DNA from: Candidatus Zixiibacteriota bacterium
GTDB taxonomy: Bacteria; Zixibacteria; MSB-5A5; GN15; FEB-12
Length of the DNA: 64,000 bases
Direction: 5' to 3'
Assembly (NCBI GenBank): GCA_022571985.1
Contig: JACZWU010000002.1
Location: 1-64,000, forward strand
Shown: piece after piece, positions 38,447 to 46,951 of the stretch
How the letters are laid out: each line of letters starts with the position of its first letter
Position numbering within the stretch: position 1 is the stretch's first letter
Position numbers and translations under genes: made by a program
Notes under the pieces: model-generated
Told to the model about the DNA's origin: nothing
The model's database searches: none
What the model saw: only the letters and a program-made list of their open reading frames with translations

Positions 38447-40636
38447 ATGTTAGGTGTAATTGGTAATAAGTTTTCGATAGGTAAAGAAACCTACCGTCCT
38501 TTCTCGGCAGAGCTCCATTATTTTAGAATAGACAAGAGATACTGGTCTATCTGCTTCGAACGGATAAGAAAAGCCGGCTACAAAATCATTGCTACCGCAG
38601 TTCCCTGGAATATCCATCAGGACCCGACCACCAAGCACTTTGATTTCACGGGTTTTACCGATCCCAAAAGAGATCTGGTCGTATTTTTGGAGCTGGCCCG
38701 GGAGTTTGGATTTAAGGTTATTTTGAGACCGGGACCTTCGGTTTTTGGCCAGCTAAAAAACGGCGGGCTTCCGGATTACTTATTTAATGACATAAAGGTT
38801 TTTGCGCGGGACTCTGAAGGGCAGGAAGTTAAAATTCTCAGCGACCATGGTGTAGACAGCGGTCATCTGGTCAGCTATCTTCACAGCAACTATCAGTTTC
38901 ACCTGCGGACTTTCTTTAAAGCGTTTATAGAAATTACCAAGAACTATGTACATCCGCGCGGACCAATCTTTATGGTCGAACTGGATTATGAAACTTCCTT
39001 CGGAAAGATGCTGGATCCTTCTAAGGCCGATTACAACCCCCAGGTCATAGAAAATTACTATCCGCAGTTTCTGGAGAGCCGCTACCAAGACGTCAAGAAA
39101 CTAAATAATCTCTACAAAGAGAAAAATAAAGAATTTGCAACTGTGGATCCCCCAAGAAAATTCAGAAACATCGAACTTAAAAACTATCCCAAAGTTCTTG
39201 ACTGGTTCCGTTTCAGGGAGTACATGCTCAACAAATATTTACAGACGGTCGAGGATCTGTTTGCATCTTATTCAGTAGAGCCATTGATTTTTCGCTCCCT
39301 TTATTTCAAACCAGGCGACCTGCTGCCCGCGTATAATCTGGTGCCTGATGACCGTGATCCGTTTTTGGGATGTAACGTATTTCCCGAAGGAAACTACTTT
39401 GACCTGGCAGTTAAAGCCAGATTTTTGAGAGCTGAGTACGGTTTTGCCTTCGCCTCATCGTTTGTGTCGGGATCTTCATCAAGCTCTGCAAACGGTTCTC
39501 ATTCCCAAAGCGAATTTACAAATCAAGAGAGAAAATTCTATCTCACAGCCGGTCTGGCGGCAGGATTCAAAGGAATGAACCAATACATGTTTGTAGACCG
39601 GGAGCATTGGAGCGGAGCCCCACTGCATGCTGACGGTACTGTTTCTGAGGGTTTCCCCATAGCACAAAGGTTCAATCAGGCAGTTGCAGAAATTGGTCTG
39701 GAAGAAATGGAATACAATAACGATGTAGCAGTATTAGGAAATCGGCTATACAGCTGGCTCAGTCTTACATCTGGCAAGAAAGAATTTGAATATATCCCCA
39801 AGCTGATAAATGAAACCGTAGTCGGCTTCTGTCGCGATCTGATGAGACTGAAAATAGGTTTTAGTGTGCGTGAAAACAGAATCTTTGAAACCCTGAACAA
39901 GTATAAACTTGTCTTTGTACCCACAGCAGAAATGATGGCGGAAAAAGATCAGGAAGCGCTGGTAGAACTCATCAAATCCGGCACAAGTGTGGTGCTCTGC
40001 GGCGTTATGCCCAAGTTTGATGAGAATCTCAAGAACTGTCAGATTCTGGCCAACTGCTTTAGAATAAAATCCAGCGTCGAATACAGAATAGGTACGGTCA
40101 CGCACAAAGATGGCGAGTATCCTACCCAGATTTATGCCTCGATACGCGGCCCCGAAGATTCCAAAACTAAAAAGCTGGTTAAGAGTGGCTCGAAAGTTGT
40201 CGGTATCTGCTCGTCGCGTTTAAAAGGCAGCCTTTACTATTTCTCGTTTGATATTGCTTCAGCCGGCGATCATCACAAACTGGCTTTCATAGAATCAATC
40301 CTGCAGGCAGAAAAGATTGAATCAAATCTATACTGTAGCGACCCGGCCGTGGATATCGCATTTCAGATGGGATCCAAATCCGGCATGCTCTGTATCGTGG
40401 CACCCCCCCCGGGAGAACTTTCCAGTGGTTTTGAGGCTCCCTCAAAAGAGATAATAATCAAAGCGGACTTAAAGCCATTAGGCTTTAAAGCTGCCAATGT
40501 CAGACTGACCAACCTCTTTGATGATCCTGAGAATTCTACACCGATTAAAACGTCGGCTAAAGAACTAAAAGAAGGGCTGGCGCTTAGCATCAGTTTCCCC
40601 GATGGTATCATCTTCCACGTAGAAAAGAGACAATAG
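38447..40636 (+). CDS. GH35-like (clan GH-A) glycosidase, cytoplasmic
   Basis: The protein has 729 residues. ATG 38447 follows AAGG at 38437-38440. There is no signal peptide. The N-terminal 200 residues follow the GH35 beta-galactosidase plan: SAELHYFRI (20-28), KAGYKIIATAVPWNIHQ (42-58), DLVVFLELAREFGFKVILRPGP (76-97) and GGLPDYLF. The acid/base position GPIFMVELDYE (172-182) keeps the Glu (E182), but the usual Asn before it in the NE pair is Tyr. A later segment, MNQYMFVDREHWSGAP, resembles GH42/GH35 barrel ends. The C-terminal third looks like the glutamine-amidotransferase-like and beta domains common in GH42 relatives. Substrate is unknown; a cytoplasmic beta-galactosidase-type exoglycosidase is the best guess. 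Confidence 0.75.
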   Translation: MLGVIGNKFSIGKETYRPFSAELHYFRIDKRYWSICFERIRKAGYKIIATAVPWNIHQDPTTKHFDFTGFTDPKRDLVVFLELAREFGFKVILRPGPSVFGQLKNGGLPDYLFNDIKVFARDSEGQEVKILSDHGVDSGHLVSYLHSNYQFHLRTFFKAFIEITKNYVHPRGPIFMVELDYETSFGKMLDPSKADYNPQVIENYYPQFLESRYQDVKKLNNLYKEKNKEFATVDPPRKFRNIELKNYPKVLDWFRFREYMLNKYLQTVEDLFASYSVEPLIFRSLYFKPGDLLPAYNLVPDDRDPFLGCNVFPEGNYFDLAVKARFLRAEYGFAFASSFVSGSSSSSANGSHSQSEFTNQERKFYLTAGLAAGFKGMNQYMFVDREHWSGAPLHADGTVSEGFPIAQRFNQAVAEIGLEEMEYNNDVAVLGNRLYSWLSLTSGKKEFEYIPKLINETVVGFCRDLMRLKIGFSVRENRIFETLNKYKLVFVPTAEMMAEKDQEALVELIKSGTSVVLCGVMPKFDENLKNCQILANCFRIKSSVEYRIGTVTHKDGEYPTQIYASIRGPEDSKTKKLVKSGSKVVGICSSRLKGSLYYFSFDIASAGDHHKLAFIESILQAEKIESNLYCSDPAVDIAFQMGSKSGMLCIVAPPPGELSSGFEAPSKEIIIKADLKPLGFKAANVRLTNLFDDPENSTPIKTSAKELKEGLALSISFPDGIIFHVEKRQ

Positions 40637-40649
40637 TATCAGGTTTGGT

Positions 40650-41387
40650 TTGACATTTTTGAGAATTATAATCAAGCAGAGATACATGGCAGCAGCGTTT
40701 TTACTGGCGCTGCTGCCTTTCTTTATATCTGGCTGTGAAAATGCTGCTGTTGCCGGCTATTATGAAAAAGGTGCCCTGGCTACTGCCTTCCCCATAGCAA
40801 CTCGAATTGGTGAGCAGGTTTTTGCCAGAGGCGGCAATGCTTTTGATGTCGCTGTTGCGGTAGGATTTGCTCTGGCAGTAGTTCATCCGGAAGCCGGCAA
40901 TATCGGCGGCGGCGGCTTTTTATTAAACAATGAGATGGATGACTTTGCCATAGCGCCGGGGGTTCCCAATCTCTATGGTCTGGTGGGCGGCCAGGCTAAC
41001 AAGATTGAACCTGCCAAGCGAATGCTGTCATCGATGTCTCCAACAATAGTCTTAAAAAACGACAAACCACTTTTGATTCTGGGTTCACGCGGCGGCTCTG
41101 AGATAATAACCGCTGTGGCACAGTTGCTAATTAACTTTAGCAGATTCAATTTGTCTTTAGAAAAGGCCTTATCACAGCCTCGTTTTCATCATCAGTGGCT
41201 GCCCGATAATATCTTGCTCGAAGAAAAATCTTTTGATATGAATCTTAAGCAGGGGCTCTTAAAGCTTGGTCACATAATAAAAGAAGCTGACATGATAAGT
41301 GAAATTCCTGCTGTTTACATAGATGATGCAGGTCTGATGACCGCCGCAGCCGACCGCCGCGGACCCGGATCTGTCGGTGGGCAATAG
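40650..41387 (+). CDS. Gamma-glutamyltransferase remnant with internal deletion (lipoprotein)
   Basis: The protein has 245 residues, against about 550 for the family. The start is probably TTG 40650, which supplies the basic residues before a hydrophobic segment and lipobox (FISGC, Cys29); ATG 40686 is an alternative. Residues 34-90 match the N-terminus of the large subunit (GEQVFARGGNAFDVAVAVGF, GNIGGGGF). Residue 91 onward matches the late small subunit (LLNNEMDDF, KRMLSSMSPTIV, GSRGGSEII, PRFHHQWLPD). The roughly 300 residues between, including the autoprocessing and nucleophilic Thr, are missing at the junction near 40919. The frame remains open, so a protein may be made, but it cannot have normal transferase activity. 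It follows the glycosidase gene by 13 bases and faces the bactofilin-like gene. Confidence 0.75.
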   Translation: MTFLRIIIKQRYMAAAFLLALLPFFISGCENAAVAGYYEKGALATAFPIATRIGEQVFARGGNAFDVAVAVGFALAVVHPEAGNIGGGGFLLNNEMDDFAIAPGVPNLYGLVGGQANKIEPAKRMLSSMSPTIVLKNDKPLLILGSRGGSEIITAVAQLLINFSRFNLSLEKALSQPRFHHQWLPDNILLEEKSFDMNLKQGLLKLGHIIKEADMISEIPAVYIDDAGLMTAAADRRGPGSVGGQ

Positions 41388-41406
41388 TTGTTACTAAGCT
41401 GCCCGC

Positions 41407-42687
41407 CTATAAAGTCTCTGAGTCCTCAGAGACTGAGGTTGAGTGGCTGTCGTCGATTTTAAATTTAAACTTTATTTTTCTAATAGCTAAAATAATAGCG
41501 CCGGCCCCGGTCATGCTTCCTAACAGATAAAGCACAAATCCCAGATAGGGAATGGCAAAGATTATTGCCAGAACAATCAGCCCCAGCATAAGTTGAGTTT
41601 TACTCAATAGCGCCGGATTTTTCTTAAGTTTCCGTACCAGGAACATTCCGATAAAAAATGCCATTAAAATTTTGCCAACGTAAAATAAGATCCCGCCTGA
41701 AACCGCACCAAAGGCTGATACCGGAAAAATTATTGTAGAAAATATAAGAACCATGGCGCCGGCAGCAGGTGTATCACCGGAAGCTAGGGCGAACCCGACC
41801 AAAAATAAGAAGCTGGTTAAAAGCGTAAAAAACGCTGCCAGACAAAACAGGAAAACAGCTATAAACCCGGTCGCCAGTGAAACTGCAAAATTTTCTTTGA
41901 GTTGGGCGTAGGCAACTCTGGCATAATTGCGGCCGGGTATCAGGAGAATCAGCCCGAACAAAAAGGCAGCCAAAATTTCTGAAAAAATTACAGCAGTATT
42001 GCGGAGCTCCTCCGCTTCTAAATCTACAGCGTCACTCTCGTCTATCCACTCGGTCACACCGCTTATGGTTACTCCAAAACTATCTATCTTTGCTTCAGTC
42101 GCTGATACATAAGTCAGATTACCATGAATCACAGCCGGTGCAGAAATTATCAGCCGCTCTGCCTCAATAAATACATCACCCTTAATATCACCCATTAGCC
42201 GAACTTCTTTTCCCTTTATTTTCAAATTTCCGCCAACCGTTCCGTAAATATCAATGTCAACTCCCATAATATGGACGTCACGGCCAATTTGGCCCAATCC
42301 GCTCAGATTGAACTTGGTGCAAACAGCCATTACAGATCTTTCTACACGACCGTTAATCGTGAAGCTGATTGAAAAAGACCTGAGCGAACCTTTGATAAGC
42401 CCGTTGTGAAAAGAATGAATAGCTAACAAATTTCCGTTGCCGCTTATCTCTCCGTTGATGGTGACATCCGAAGATATCGAACTAAAATCACCGTCGATAA
42501 AACCATCCATCGAAATAGGGTTCTTGCTGAAAGTATAGACGTCATCATCTATGTGGTGCAGCGGAGAAAACTGAATGTCATCTCCTTTTTCTATAACAGA
42601 GGCTGCTGGCTCGCCTGTGAGAACCAGGAAAAAGCAGAACGTGGCTACTATTAAGGCTGTTGTTATCCTGGTTAAAGCTCTACTCAT
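41407..42687 (-). CDS. Bactofilin-like polymer-forming domain fused to multi-pass membrane region
   Basis: The protein has 426 residues, with ATG at 42687-42685. A signal or anchor helix lies at about residues 8-28. Residues 55-215 form a repetitive beta pattern (GFIDGDFSSISSDVTINGEI, GTVGGNLKIKGKEVRLMGD, IKGDVFIEAE), typical of bactofilin/polymer-forming right-handed beta helices. From about residue 235 to 415 there are around five hydrophobic helices (EILAAFLFGLILLIPG onward). The tail is basic, then Ser/Glu-rich. Such proteins are usually called polymer-forming cytoskeletal-like membrane proteins; the beta domain probably faces the periplasm, given the N-terminal signal. A perfect hairpin (41413-41434) lies in the last codons. 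The gene is convergent with the transferase remnant and divergent from the diguanylate cyclase. Confidence 0.7.
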   Translation of the reverse strand: MSRALTRITTALIVATFCFFLVLTGEPAASVIEKGDDIQFSPLHHIDDDVYTFSKNPISMDGFIDGDFSSISSDVTINGEISGNGNLLAIHSFHNGLIKGSLRSFSISFTINGRVERSVMAVCTKFNLSGLGQIGRDVHIMGVDIDIYGTVGGNLKIKGKEVRLMGDIKGDVFIEAERLIISAPAVIHGNLTYVSATEAKIDSFGVTISGVTEWIDESDAVDLEAEELRNTAVIFSEILAAFLFGLILLIPGRNYARVAYAQLKENFAVSLATGFIAVFLFCLAAFFTLLTSFLFLVGFALASGDTPAAGAMVLIFSTIIFPVSAFGAVSGGILFYVGKILMAFFIGMFLVRKLKKNPALLSKTQLMLGLIVLAIIFAIPYLGFVLYLLGSMTGAGAIILAIRKIKFKFKIDDSHSTSVSEDSETL

Positions 42688-43129
42688 AATATTCTATATC
42701 TTCAGACTGTATTCTTTCAGCTACATCTATTTACGAAGTCGTGGGATTATAGTTATACTATTTACAAATTTCTACCTATTTTTTGAATCAGGCTTACTGT
42801 TTAACTGTTGATACAGCCAAGTATTCGCTTCTTCAATTGTCTGGCTGTATGATAGTAGTCCAGGTTTCCTCCTGGCTCTGACCGTGAGGGCCACAGCAAT
42901 ATAGCCCTAACCAGTTGCCTAACAATTAGATAAAAGATGGTTAGGCGTAGCCTTCTGGCTGCAGCAGCTCTGATGTTGTCAATTTTAGCTTTTTGTGTTG
43001 CCGCCCCAATTGATTAAAAAAGTCTTACCGCCAAAGTTGAGTCTCAACGTTCATAATTTTCCTAAATCGTTACCAAACAATAAATAAACCCCGTTTTTGG
43101 CCGATATACGGCTGTATATAGGTATATTT
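42688..43129. other. Divergent intergenic region with clustered hairpins (candidate structured RNA)
   Basis: No open frame of note. Three perfect stems follow one another: atacagcca 42811-42819 with tggctgtat 42842-42850, ccagg 42860-42864 with cctgg 42871-42875, and gcctaac 42917-42923 with gttaggc 42940-42946. A short agggc/gccct stem lies at 42887-42891 and 42904-42908. The segment cctaacc at 42906-42912 could compete for the last stem's 3' arm, as in a switching leader. No known riboswitch class was recognised. Orientation is unclear, since both flanking genes start outward. Confidence 0.4.
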
Positions 43130-44689
43130 ATGAAGCTCTTTCTTGATAGAAATAGGACACTACTGCCCAGAATTGACGTTATTTATCTTTTGACGCGCGT
43201 AATGGCGTTATCTGGTATTGTCTGGTATACATTTTTCGGCGAAAGCCAAAGTTCAGATCTTAATCTATTCTATTTCATCATCGGTACATTTGTTGTTCAT
43301 TTGGCCGTCTTTTATCTGGCAGTAAGAGGTAGGTTCGATATCAAATTAGCCTATCTCTCTGCTATCGTATATGACTTGATCCTGATACCATTGATGATTA
43401 TGCACACCAGCGGTATCAATTCGTCGTTTTATCTTATGTACTATCTTACTATTTCAGTTGCCGCTTACGTTCTGACTTTTTGGTTTGCAACCGGTTTTTC
43501 TATCATCGCTACTGCTTCATATCTGATAGCTATTTTAGCAGACTTGGAAAACGTCAATCTTTTTGACATAACCATGCGATTTGGATTTATTTGGGCCTAT
43601 TTTCTGGCAATTTCATACGCCTCAGAATACTTGCGGCGAAGTGAAAAAAGGCTCCTCAATTTATTTGATACGCTCAACTTAAGAACCTCTGAACTTGAAA
43701 AATCACAGGCGCAACTGGAAGTTATTTATGAAAACTCCCGTATTCTGGCTTCGATTCTGGATTCAGAAAGCGTAGTTCGCGAAGTTATGAAAATTATGGG
43801 AGATATTCTCGGCTATGATTCATATGCAATCATATTTAGAGACAGAGAAGGAAAATTCTACTACAGGGCGCGGGCGGTAGACCGCCATATCAGCCTTCAC
43901 CCCAAACAGTGTGACAGCGAAGGCATCAGCCTTATTAAGAAAGTCATAGAAATGGGAGAACCGGTCAGTATCAAAAACGTAATGACCAGGCAGGACTATA
44001 CCGTTTTAAACGAGCGCACCCGCTCAATCATGTTAGTGCCCCTTGCTTCTCATGGATTTACTATGGGACTGCTGATTGCAGAGTCAAATGAAGCCAACCA
44101 CTTCCATGAACGGGACCAGCAGATGCTTTCAATTGTCTCCCGCTCAACTGCTATGGCACTGGAAAACGCAGAGCTGCACAGAAGAACCGAAGAGCTGACA
44201 ATCAACGATGAGCTTACCGATACTTATAATTACCGTTATTTTGTGCAGAAACTTCAGGAAGAAAAGCGAAGAGCCTTAAGATATACGCTGCCGCTTTCGC
44301 TGATAATGGTTGATATCGACTGGTTCAAAAAGCTTAATGATTCATACGGTCACCAGGTAGGCAACGTTGTACTCAAGCAATTGTCAGATATAATAAAAAG
44401 ATGTATAAGAGATGTTGATATATTCTGCCGCTACGGGGGTGAAGAATTTGTGGTGATACTGCCGCAGACGCCCCAGGTTGAAGCTTCCAGTATTGCTGAG
44501 AGAATTCGCGAGCAGGTAGAGCAGTCTGTACTTTTGGTTGATAATGCCGGAAGATTAAAGATAACTGTATCTATTGGTGTTACCTCATTTCCTGAAAATG
44601 GGAAATCACAGGAAGATATCCTGGCAGTTGCAGACCAGGCTTTGTACCGTGCCAAAGGGGGGGGAAGAAATCTTGTATGTATTATATAG
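43130..44689 (+). CDS. Membrane diguanylate cyclase (6TM-coiled coil-GAF-GGDEF)
   Basis: The protein has 519 residues. ATG 43130 follows AGG at 43120-43122; a TTG at 43097 in the same frame is less likely. About six hydrophobic segments span residues 15-180, followed by a short coiled coil (SEYLRRSEKRLLNLFDTL to ELEKSQAQLEV). A GAF-type sensor domain covers about 205-355. The GGDEF domain is at about 365-519, with the active-site signature RYGGEEF (GGEEF 436-440). The inhibitory I-site RxxD is present as RDVD (427-430), so product inhibition by cyclic di-GMP is likely. It makes c-di-GMP from two GTP at the inner membrane. It lies 51 bases before nagZ in the same direction, so it may be transcribed with the cell-wall genes. 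Confidence 0.9.
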   Translation: MKLFLDRNRTLLPRIDVIYLLTRVMALSGIVWYTFFGESQSSDLNLFYFIIGTFVVHLAVFYLAVRGRFDIKLAYLSAIVYDLILIPLMIMHTSGINSSFYLMYYLTISVAAYVLTFWFATGFSIIATASYLIAILADLENVNLFDITMRFGFIWAYFLAISYASEYLRRSEKRLLNLFDTLNLRTSELEKSQAQLEVIYENSRILASILDSESVVREVMKIMGDILGYDSYAIIFRDREGKFYYRARAVDRHISLHPKQCDSEGISLIKKVIEMGEPVSIKNVMTRQDYTVLNERTRSIMLVPLASHGFTMGLLIAESNEANHFHERDQQMLSIVSRSTAMALENAELHRRTEELTINDELTDTYNYRYFVQKLQEEKRRALRYTLPLSLIMVDIDWFKKLNDSYGHQVGNVVLKQLSDIIKRCIRDVDIFCRYGGEEFVVILPQTPQVEASSIAERIREQVEQSVLLVDNAGRLKITVSIGVTSFPENGKSQEDILAVADQALYRAKGGGRNLVCII

Positions 44690-44740
44690 ACGTGTTTATG
44701 AGGGGCTAACTATGAGATATGCTAGATGTGGAGCTGTATT

Positions 44741-45745
44741 ATGAGTAAATCAAAACTATTCGAGAGGCTTGGTCAATTTTTCATGATCGGTTTTAAGGGA
44801 AAAGAACCTTCGCCGGAATTTCTGGAATTTGTTTCTGAAGAAAACATCGGCGGAGTAATTCTCTTTGAAGAAAACTGCGCCAGCTACGATGTTTTAAAAG
44901 AGAATATCAGAAAGATTAAAGCATCATACCGGGGCATGACCCCTCTGATTGCAGTTGACCAGGAAGGGGGCCGGGTCTGTCGCATTAAAGGCATGCCGGC
45001 AGAATACCATTCGGCATCGTATTATGCCTCAGGCAAAATGCTGGAGAAGTTTGCCGAAGATTATGCCCATTCTGCTTTGTACATGGAATCTGTGGGGATC
45101 AGTCTCAATCTGGCTCCGGTCGCTGACATCTTTTTAGACGAAGATAACGACTGCCTCAGAGACCGCTGCTTTGGCAGGACAGCCGAAGAAGTTTCTGCTT
45201 TTGTGGAAAAATCTGTCGAAGTTGCCCATCGCTCAGGACTGCTTTGTTGCCTTAAACATTTCCCCGGTCTTGGTTCGGCTGACACTGATCCCCACCTGGC
45301 TGTCCCAGTAGTGACTATCGACGAACCAACCTGGCTCAGCAGAGAGATGATTCCTTTTATGTCCGGCGTGGAAAAGGGCGTTGATTTTGTCATGACCACT
45401 CACATGCTCATGTCTAAAATTGACGATAAAATCGTAACAGAATCTGAGAATGTGTTAAGTAAACTGCTGCGTGAAGAGATTGGTTTTGAGGGTCCCGTCA
45501 TTACCGATGCGCTTGATATGAATGGCGCCGAAAAACTGGGTGAGCCGGGAGAAAGAGCAGTAAAAGCTTTCAGGGCCGGTCATGACATTTTACTATTCGG
45601 ACAAGACCTTGAAGATACGGTGGAAGCCTTTGACTATTTCGTCAGAGCCTGCCGAGACGGAGAAATTTCGGAAGATCGGCTTGAATCTGCCCAGCAGCGT
45701 ATTTCCGGAATTAAGCTAAAACTGGACAGCAACGTGTTGCAGTAG
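44741..45745 (+). CDS. nagZ: Beta-N-acetylhexosaminidase, family GH3 (NagZ)
   Basis: The protein has 334 residues. ATG 44741 has GGAG at 44730-44733 upstream; an in-frame ATG at 44726 is poorly placed. There is no signal peptide, so it is probably cytoplasmic. GH3 signatures are IAVDQEGGRVCRI (70-82), KHFPGLGSADTDPH (172-185), which keeps the Asp183/His185 acid-base dyad typical of NagZ, and the nucleophile loop ITDALDM with Asp256. NagZ removes N-acetylglucosamine from GlcNAc-anhydroMurNAc muropeptides. The next gene, anmK, 11 bases on, uses the anhydroMurNAc product. The usual KHFPGHG reads KHFPGLG here, a minor variation. Confidence 0.88.
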   Translation: MSKSKLFERLGQFFMIGFKGKEPSPEFLEFVSEENIGGVILFEENCASYDVLKENIRKIKASYRGMTPLIAVDQEGGRVCRIKGMPAEYHSASYYASGKMLEKFAEDYAHSALYMESVGISLNLAPVADIFLDEDNDCLRDRCFGRTAEEVSAFVEKSVEVAHRSGLLCCLKHFPGLGSADTDPHLAVPVVTIDEPTWLSREMIPFMSGVEKGVDFVMTTHMLMSKIDDKIVTESENVLSKLLREEIGFEGPVITDALDMNGAEKLGEPGERAVKAFRAGHDILLFGQDLEDTVEAFDYFVRACRDGEISEDRLESAQQRISGIKLKLDSNVLQ

Positions 45746-45756
45746 CATAATGGAGC

Positions 45757-46944
45757 ATGTCGCTGTTGAAACTGATAAATAAAAAATCACTGATTGTTCT
45801 GGGGCTGAATTCCGGTACATCGGCCGATGGCATTGATCTGGCAGCGGTAAAAATAGAGAGGTCAAACGGAAAAGTTTCCGCCAGATTTATTAAAGGCAGT
45901 GCCAGAAAATTTTCACCGGAACTGCGCCAGAAAATAATAAAATTGTCAGAATCACAATCTGTCGTCATGGAAGATTTCATAGACACAGACAATCGACTTG
46001 GAGAATCTTTCGGCAGAGCTGCCAGGTCGTTTCTGAAATCCTTAGAAAAAGATAAAATCAAAATTGACCTGATTGCTTCGCACGGCCAGACCGTGCGTCA
46101 TATTCCCGCTCCCGGGGGCAACGAAAAAAGCGGAACTCTGCAAATCGGCTCTCTTGAGATGATTTCAAATATTACCGGAAAGTTAACAGTAGGGGATTTC
46201 CGTCAGGCCGATATTGCCTTAGGCAACGAAGGCGCCCCTATCACAGTAGCTGCAATGAAGAGACTCTTTGCGGCAAAAATCGAGTCACGTCTGATCCTGA
46301 ACATTGGCGGCATCTCAAACTTCTTTTATTTTCCAAAATCTAATTCGGGCTTAAAAGTCAAAGCCAGAGACTGCGGACCCGGAAATTCTCTCTGCGATCT
46401 ACTCAGCCAGAAGCTATTTAACAGAAAATTCGATCACAACGGAACAATCGCCAATTGCGGCAGACCTTCTAAGAAGATTCTTACTTTAATTATGGCCGAA
46501 CCTTTTTTTAGAGGCAAATATGTCTCGACGGGAAAAGAAATGTTTGGCGAGAGCCTGACAGGTAAAATGACAGCTCTGGCCTCGAAATTTTCGGTTTCAG
46601 ACGGTGATCTGCTGTCTACCGCAGCAGAACTGACAGTTTTGTCAATAGCACATAGCCTGAAGCCTGTAATCAAAAAAGATAAAGATATTGAGAAATTGTA
46701 TTTGACCGGGGGCGGCAGAAAGAACAAATTTTTTGTAAGTAGATTAAAGGAGCTTTTGCCGGAAACGAAAATTGAAATGGCGGATAAACTCGGGATAAAT
46801 GCAGACTATATTGAGGCCGCGGCCTATGCGGTAATGGGAGAGGCCGCTCTGAGATCTGAACCGCTGCCAACTTTGTTCAGCGGTAAGGACCAGAAACAAA
46901 TTGCAATTCTGGGTAAAATAGTGCAGCCACCGGTAAGAATTTAA
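45757..46944 (+). CDS. anmK: Anhydro-N-acetylmuramic acid kinase
   Basis: The protein has 395 residues. ATG 45757 is the first methionine, although a GGAG lies almost directly before it, so a start a few codons further (TTG 45766) is possible. Family motifs are NSGTSADGIDLAAV (ATP/Mg-binding loop, family SGTSxDGxD), ASHGQTVRHIP, GDFRQADIALGNEGAPI (usually GGQGAPL), LNIGGISN and DCGPGNSLCD. The enzyme hydrolyses and phosphorylates anhydroMurNAc to MurNAc-6-phosphate. It sits between nagZ and a SpoIID-like gene with gaps of 11 and 7 bases, so the three almost certainly form an operon. No murQ etherase is seen in the window. Confidence 0.92.
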   Translation: MSLLKLINKKSLIVLGLNSGTSADGIDLAAVKIERSNGKVSARFIKGSARKFSPELRQKIIKLSESQSVVMEDFIDTDNRLGESFGRAARSFLKSLEKDKIKIDLIASHGQTVRHIPAPGGNEKSGTLQIGSLEMISNITGKLTVGDFRQADIALGNEGAPITVAAMKRLFAAKIESRLILNIGGISNFFYFPKSNSGLKVKARDCGPGNSLCDLLSQKLFNRKFDHNGTIANCGRPSKKILTLIMAEPFFRGKYVSTGKEMFGESLTGKMTALASKFSVSDGDLLSTAAELTVLSIAHSLKPVIKKDKDIEKLYLTGGGRKNKFFVSRLKELLPETKIEMADKLGINADYIEAAAYAVMGEAALRSEPLPTLFSGKDQKQIAILGKIVQPPVRI

Positions 46945-46951
46945 AATATTT

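Noticed and set aside
41413-41434. Perfect hairpin at the end of the bactofilin-like gene as a terminator
   Set aside because: It lies within the last codons and no T run follows in either direction.
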